Source: Actinomycetes bacterium (GTDB taxonomy: Bacteria; Actinomycetota; Actinomycetes; Actinomycetales; Demequinaceae). Taken from it: DNA of 22,599 bases. The translations under genes and the position numbers were made by a program. The stretch is from positions 1 to 22,599 of the forward strand of contig JAEYUX010000046.1 in the NCBI GenBank assembly GCA_023432235.1. Reading direction: 5' to 3'. Under the pieces are notes generated by a model. It searched no databases and was not told the origin of the DNA. It saw only the letters and a program-made list of their open reading frames with translations. Each line of letters opens with the position of its first letter. The first letter of the stretch is position 1. Below are positions 20,247 to 22,599 of the stretch, in pieces.

Positions 20247-21177
20247 GAATGATGCGCGTGTGGATGAGCAACCAGTCATCCTCGTTGAGGGCCTCGTCAA
20301 GAGTTACGGGGAGACGCCGGTTCTCGCAGGGGTGGACCTTGAGGTGCGACGAGGGGAAGTTGTCGCCTTGCTCGGGCCCAATGGTGCGGGAAAGACGACA
20401 ACCATTGAGATTCTTGAAGGCTCTCGCCAACGCGATGGTGGGCACGTGTCGATCCTTGGATTTGATCCGGCGCAGGTCAACGACGAATGGCGCTCCCGCG
20501 TGGGAGTGGTCATGCAATCGTGGCGCGATCACGCACGGTGGTGCCCGCAGGACCTGATTGGCCACATTGCGAGCTTGCACCGGCCGTATGTCGAGGCAAG
20601 CGGCAGGCGAATGCGGTCGGTGTCGGAGATTCTCGACCTCGTTGGGCTTTCGGGCCAAGCCGAACAACGGATCCGCACCCTGTCAGGTGGCCAGCGTCGC
20701 CGGCTTGACGTCGCGATTGGCATCGTCGGCCGGCCCGAGCTGCTATTTCTTGACGAGCCGACGGCGGGGCTCGACCCGCAAGGACGGCGTGAGTTCCACG
20801 AACTGATTCATGCACTTGTCGACGATGACAACACGACAGTCTTGCTCACCACTCACGATCTCGACGAGGCCGGCAAGCTAGCCGATCGCATTCTCATCCT
20901 CGCTGGCGGGCGCATCGTCGCCAATGGTTCGGAGGATGATCTCGCCGCATCGATTGCTCACGAGGCGCAGGTGCGCTGGAGCGCCAATGGCGTGGCCCAT
21001 GTGCACGCCACTCCGAACCCCACCACCTTTGTGCGGTCCCTCCTCACGGGACCCGATGGAGACGTGGTCACCGACTTGCTCGTGAGCAGGGCCAGTCTCG
21101 AAGACACCTACATCGAACTCGTGACACGGCATGAGGCGGGGCTCGGACCGTCCAGTGTCTTCAAGGAGGCATCATGA
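20245..21177 (+). CDS. ABC exporter ATP-binding protein (DrrA/CcmA-like)
   Basis: This 310-residue nucleotide-binding protein has Walker A GPNGAGKTT (about residues 44-52), the Q-loop VVMQSW, the signature LSGGQRRRLD, Walker B LLFLDEPTAGLDP and the switch ...LLTTHDLDEA. The ~90-residue tail with SRASLEDTYIELV is typical of drug- and antibiotic-exporter ATPases such as DrrA. All catalytic motifs are intact. ATG 20245 is chosen because it follows the operator directly and leaves the usual short N-terminus; no Shine-Dalgarno sequence is present, so translation may be leaderless. Its stop overlaps the permease start as ATGA. Confidence 0.94.
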   Translation: MNDARVDEQPVILVEGLVKSYGETPVLAGVDLEVRRGEVVALLGPNGAGKTTTIEILEGSRQRDGGHVSILGFDPAQVNDEWRSRVGVVMQSWRDHARWCPQDLIGHIASLHRPYVEASGRRMRSVSEILDLVGLSGQAEQRIRTLSGGQRRRLDVAIGIVGRPELLFLDEPTAGLDPQGRREFHELIHALVDDDNTTVLLTTHDLDEAGKLADRILILAGGRIVANGSEDDLAASIAHEAQVRWSANGVAHVHATPNPTTFVRSLLTGPDGDVVTDLLVSRASLEDTYIELVTRHEAGLGPSSVFKEAS

Positions 21178-22028
21178 ACGGCACGTTGTATGCAATAAAG
21201 ATTGGCGCCAAGCGGGGTTGGCACGAGCAGGTGCTTAGTCTCAAGAGCACTCAGGATCAGACGTTCTATCTATTCTTTGCGGTTGTCACGCTCGTCTACA
21301 TGTACGTCAACCGCAACAACACCGTTGACGGCCTCGACCTGACAATCCCGCAGGTTGCGTTGCCCACGATCGTTGCCGCAGCGGTGACATTTGGACTCAT
21401 CGTGGGCCCGGCACAACAAATTGCGATGGAGCGCGAGGATGGCACCGTGCTCCGGGTACTGAGCGCTCCGCGCGGGAGTATCGCTTACGCCACGGGACAT
21501 TTCGTGCTCAACGTGACATCCCTGTTGCCCACGCTCGCCGTCATCATGCTTCCCTCCGTGTTCCTCTTTGACGCTGGCTCCCAGCGTGGTTGGTCGGGGT
21601 GGGCGGCGGCGTTCGGGGTCCTTGTCCTCGCGTTCCTTGCGTTGCTTCCAGTGGGGCTCGTCATCGGCACGTTGGTGCCGGATGTGCGCCGGACCACCAC
21701 GTGGGGCATCCTCCCGCTCTTGTTCATGATGGCGGTCTCGGGGATCTTTGTTCCGCTGTCCAATCTGTGGGGATGGCTTCAAGCAGTCGGGCAGGGCTTA
21801 CCCTTGTACTGGTTCGCTCATGGAATGCGATTTGCCTTCTTGCCGGAGGGTGCGGCCGAGCTCGAACTACATGGCGAATGGCGCATCTCGATGGCGGTGG
21901 TGGCACTCGCGCTTTGGGCGATCGTCGCGTGGACAATCGCGGTCGCTACGATGCGTCGAGTGGGTAGCGGAGTTTCGGCAGCGAGCGTGGTCACCGCGCG
22001 TGACACGACGGCCCAATGGGTGAGGTGA
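21174..22028 (+). CDS. ABC-2 type exporter permease
   Basis: This 284-residue permease has six hydrophobic segments, including FYLFFAVVTLVYMYV (~32-46), VALPTIVAAAVTFGLIVGPA (~61-80), VLNVTSLLPTLAVIMLPSVFL, FGVLVLAFLALLPVGLVIGTLV, WGILPLLFMMAVSGIFVPL and the last near 240-260. EREDGTVLRVLSAPRG is the classic ABC-2 (DrrB-like) cytoplasmic coupling element, and SGIFVPLSNLWGWLQAVGQGLPLYWFAHGMR matches the ABC-2 signature region. It starts by ATGA overlap with the ATPase and has AAGGAGG upstream. It forms an exporter with that ATPase; the substrate is unknown, possibly a drug, lipid or peptide. Confidence 0.92.
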   Translation: MNGTLYAIKIGAKRGWHEQVLSLKSTQDQTFYLFFAVVTLVYMYVNRNNTVDGLDLTIPQVALPTIVAAAVTFGLIVGPAQQIAMEREDGTVLRVLSAPRGSIAYATGHFVLNVTSLLPTLAVIMLPSVFLFDAGSQRGWSGWAAAFGVLVLAFLALLPVGLVIGTLVPDVRRTTTWGILPLLFMMAVSGIFVPLSNLWGWLQAVGQGLPLYWFAHGMRFAFLPEGAAELELHGEWRISMAVVALALWAIVAWTIAVATMRRVGSGVSAASVVTARDTTAQWVR

Positions 22029-22300
22029 CGGAGGCAGGCGGCGGCCGCGGTGACGTCGTCTTCAATCGCCTCCGTCAAGTGCGCACCGAACATGGGGTGT
22101 CGCGGAGGGCTCTCGCTGATGACCTCGGCATCCACTATCAGACGGTCGGCTATCTCGAACGCGGTGAGTACAGTCCGAGCCTCCAGTTGGCGCTTCGCGT
22201 CAGCGCATACTTTGATGTCCCGATCGACGCGATTTTCTCTCTCGAGCCGTTTCCACGTGTGGGGGAAGGGCCGCAAGGCGAGGCAGGCGACGGGCTATGA
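22016..22300 (+). CDS. XRE-family helix-turn-helix regulator
   Basis: This is a 94-residue DNA-binding protein. Residues ~16-70 form a Cro/CI-type helix-turn-helix: FNRLRQVRTEHGVSRRALADDLGIHYQTVGYLERGEYSPSL followed by LRVSAYFDVPIDAIF, the form seen in small stand-alone regulators. The start is ATG 22016, inside the permease gene. GTG 22025 (sharing GTGA with the permease stop) is an alternative that shortens it by 3 residues. Being the last gene of the exporter operon, it may regulate it through the twin dyads at 20207-20246. The final ~15 residues are Gly/Glu-rich. Its stop TGA abuts the stop of the converging NUDIX-like gene. Confidence 0.88.
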   Translation: MGEVTEAGGGRGDVVFNRLRQVRTEHGVSRRALADDLGIHYQTVGYLERGEYSPSLQLALRVSAYFDVPIDAIFSLEPFPRVGEGPQGEAGDGL

Positions 22301-22599
22301 GGCCAAGCCGCAGTGTGCGAGCGCGTGTCGTAGCAACAGGTGCTGACCGCCCGTCATCTCTGCCGCGACCTCATCGCTCGCGGCTTCCTCGGGACTGAGC
22401 CACACGATGTCGAGGGCGTTTTGGCTCGGCTCGCAGTCGCCGTCGACTGCCACCACGTAGCTGAGCGCCACTGCGTGTTGGCGGGCATCGTGGAAGGCGC
22501 CGTAGCCAGCAGTGGGGAAGTACTCGGCGATGGTGAAGGGCGTGGGGCTGAGCGGCACGCGCGGTAACGCAGCGAGTCCGAGGTCCTTCTCGATGTTGC
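22295..22599 (-). CDS. NUDIX-like hydrolase (DUF4916), 5' end outside window
   Basis: The minus-strand frame is open to the end of the window, so the N-terminus, including any NUDIX box, is missing. The visible 100 residues read LAALPRVPLSPTPFTIAEYFPT, then FHDARQHAVALSYVVAVDGDC, ALDIVWLSPEEA and MTGGQHLLLRHALAHCG, which match the C-terminal part of the DUF4916/NUDIX proteins of actinobacteria. Its stop (22295-22297) lies directly beside the XRE stop, so the two genes are convergent with no spacer and any terminator must lie within coding sequence. The GTG at 22558 is internal. Confidence 0.75.
   Translation of the reverse strand, partial: NIEKDLGLAALPRVPLSPTPFTIAEYFPTAGYGAFHDARQHAVALSYVVAVDGDCEPSQNALDIVWLSPEEAASDEVAAEMTGGQHLLLRHALAHCGLAS

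Overview
The window is high-GC DNA from an actinobacterium, most likely of the Micrococcales type; that placement is inferred. It rests on an actinobacterial tmRNA whose tag ends in ALAA, on the clpS-DUF2017-murI-MBL-rph-rdgB gene order, on DUF3039 and DUF4916-like proteins, and on several start codons preceded by TAnnnT at exactly 6 nt, the mark of leaderless transcripts. No rRNA or tRNA gene, IS element, intact phage gene or CRISPR array was seen.

Layout. 1-492: the C-terminal part of a formate/nitrite-family channel. 565-971: ssrA (tmRNA) and its terminator. 972-2400: an accessory-looking segment downstream of ssrA with a nucleotidyltransferase gene, a 5'-truncated PemK/MazF-like toxin remnant and intergenic repeats. 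2401-3865: a TetR regulator and an overlapping short-chain dehydrogenase, preceded by two operator-like dyads. 3866-4130: a repeat-dense convergent intergenic region with tandem repeats, a 21-bp-arm inverted repeat, a G-quadruplex-prone tract and a bidirectional terminator.

4131-11986 (minus strand) is the most striking part. It holds a giant 1668-aa pyruvate:ferredoxin oxidoreductase carrying its own C-terminal ferredoxin-like domain. An ATGA overlap couples it to a 950-aa fusion of the two subunits of an Nfn-type NADH/ferredoxin:NADP oxidoreductase, with an extra N-terminal domain. Together they look like a two-polypeptide system that moves electrons from 2-oxoacid oxidation to NAD(P)(H), possibly by flavin-based bifurcation. 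The domain content is visible in the sequence; the joint function is inferred.

12254-13327 (minus) is a membrane fatty-acid desaturase with a good promoter. 13502-15855 is an ABC ATPase with a large permease. 15945-20178 is DUF3039 followed by the housekeeping cluster clpS, DUF2017, murI, MBL hydrolase, rph and rdgB, tightly packed with GTGA/ATGA overlaps. 20245-22300 is a second ABC export operon (ATPase, ABC-2 permease, XRE regulator) preceded by twin dyad operators that reach the ATPase start codon. The window ends in a 5'-truncated NUDIX-like (DUF4916) gene on the minus strand whose stop codon directly abuts that of the XRE gene.
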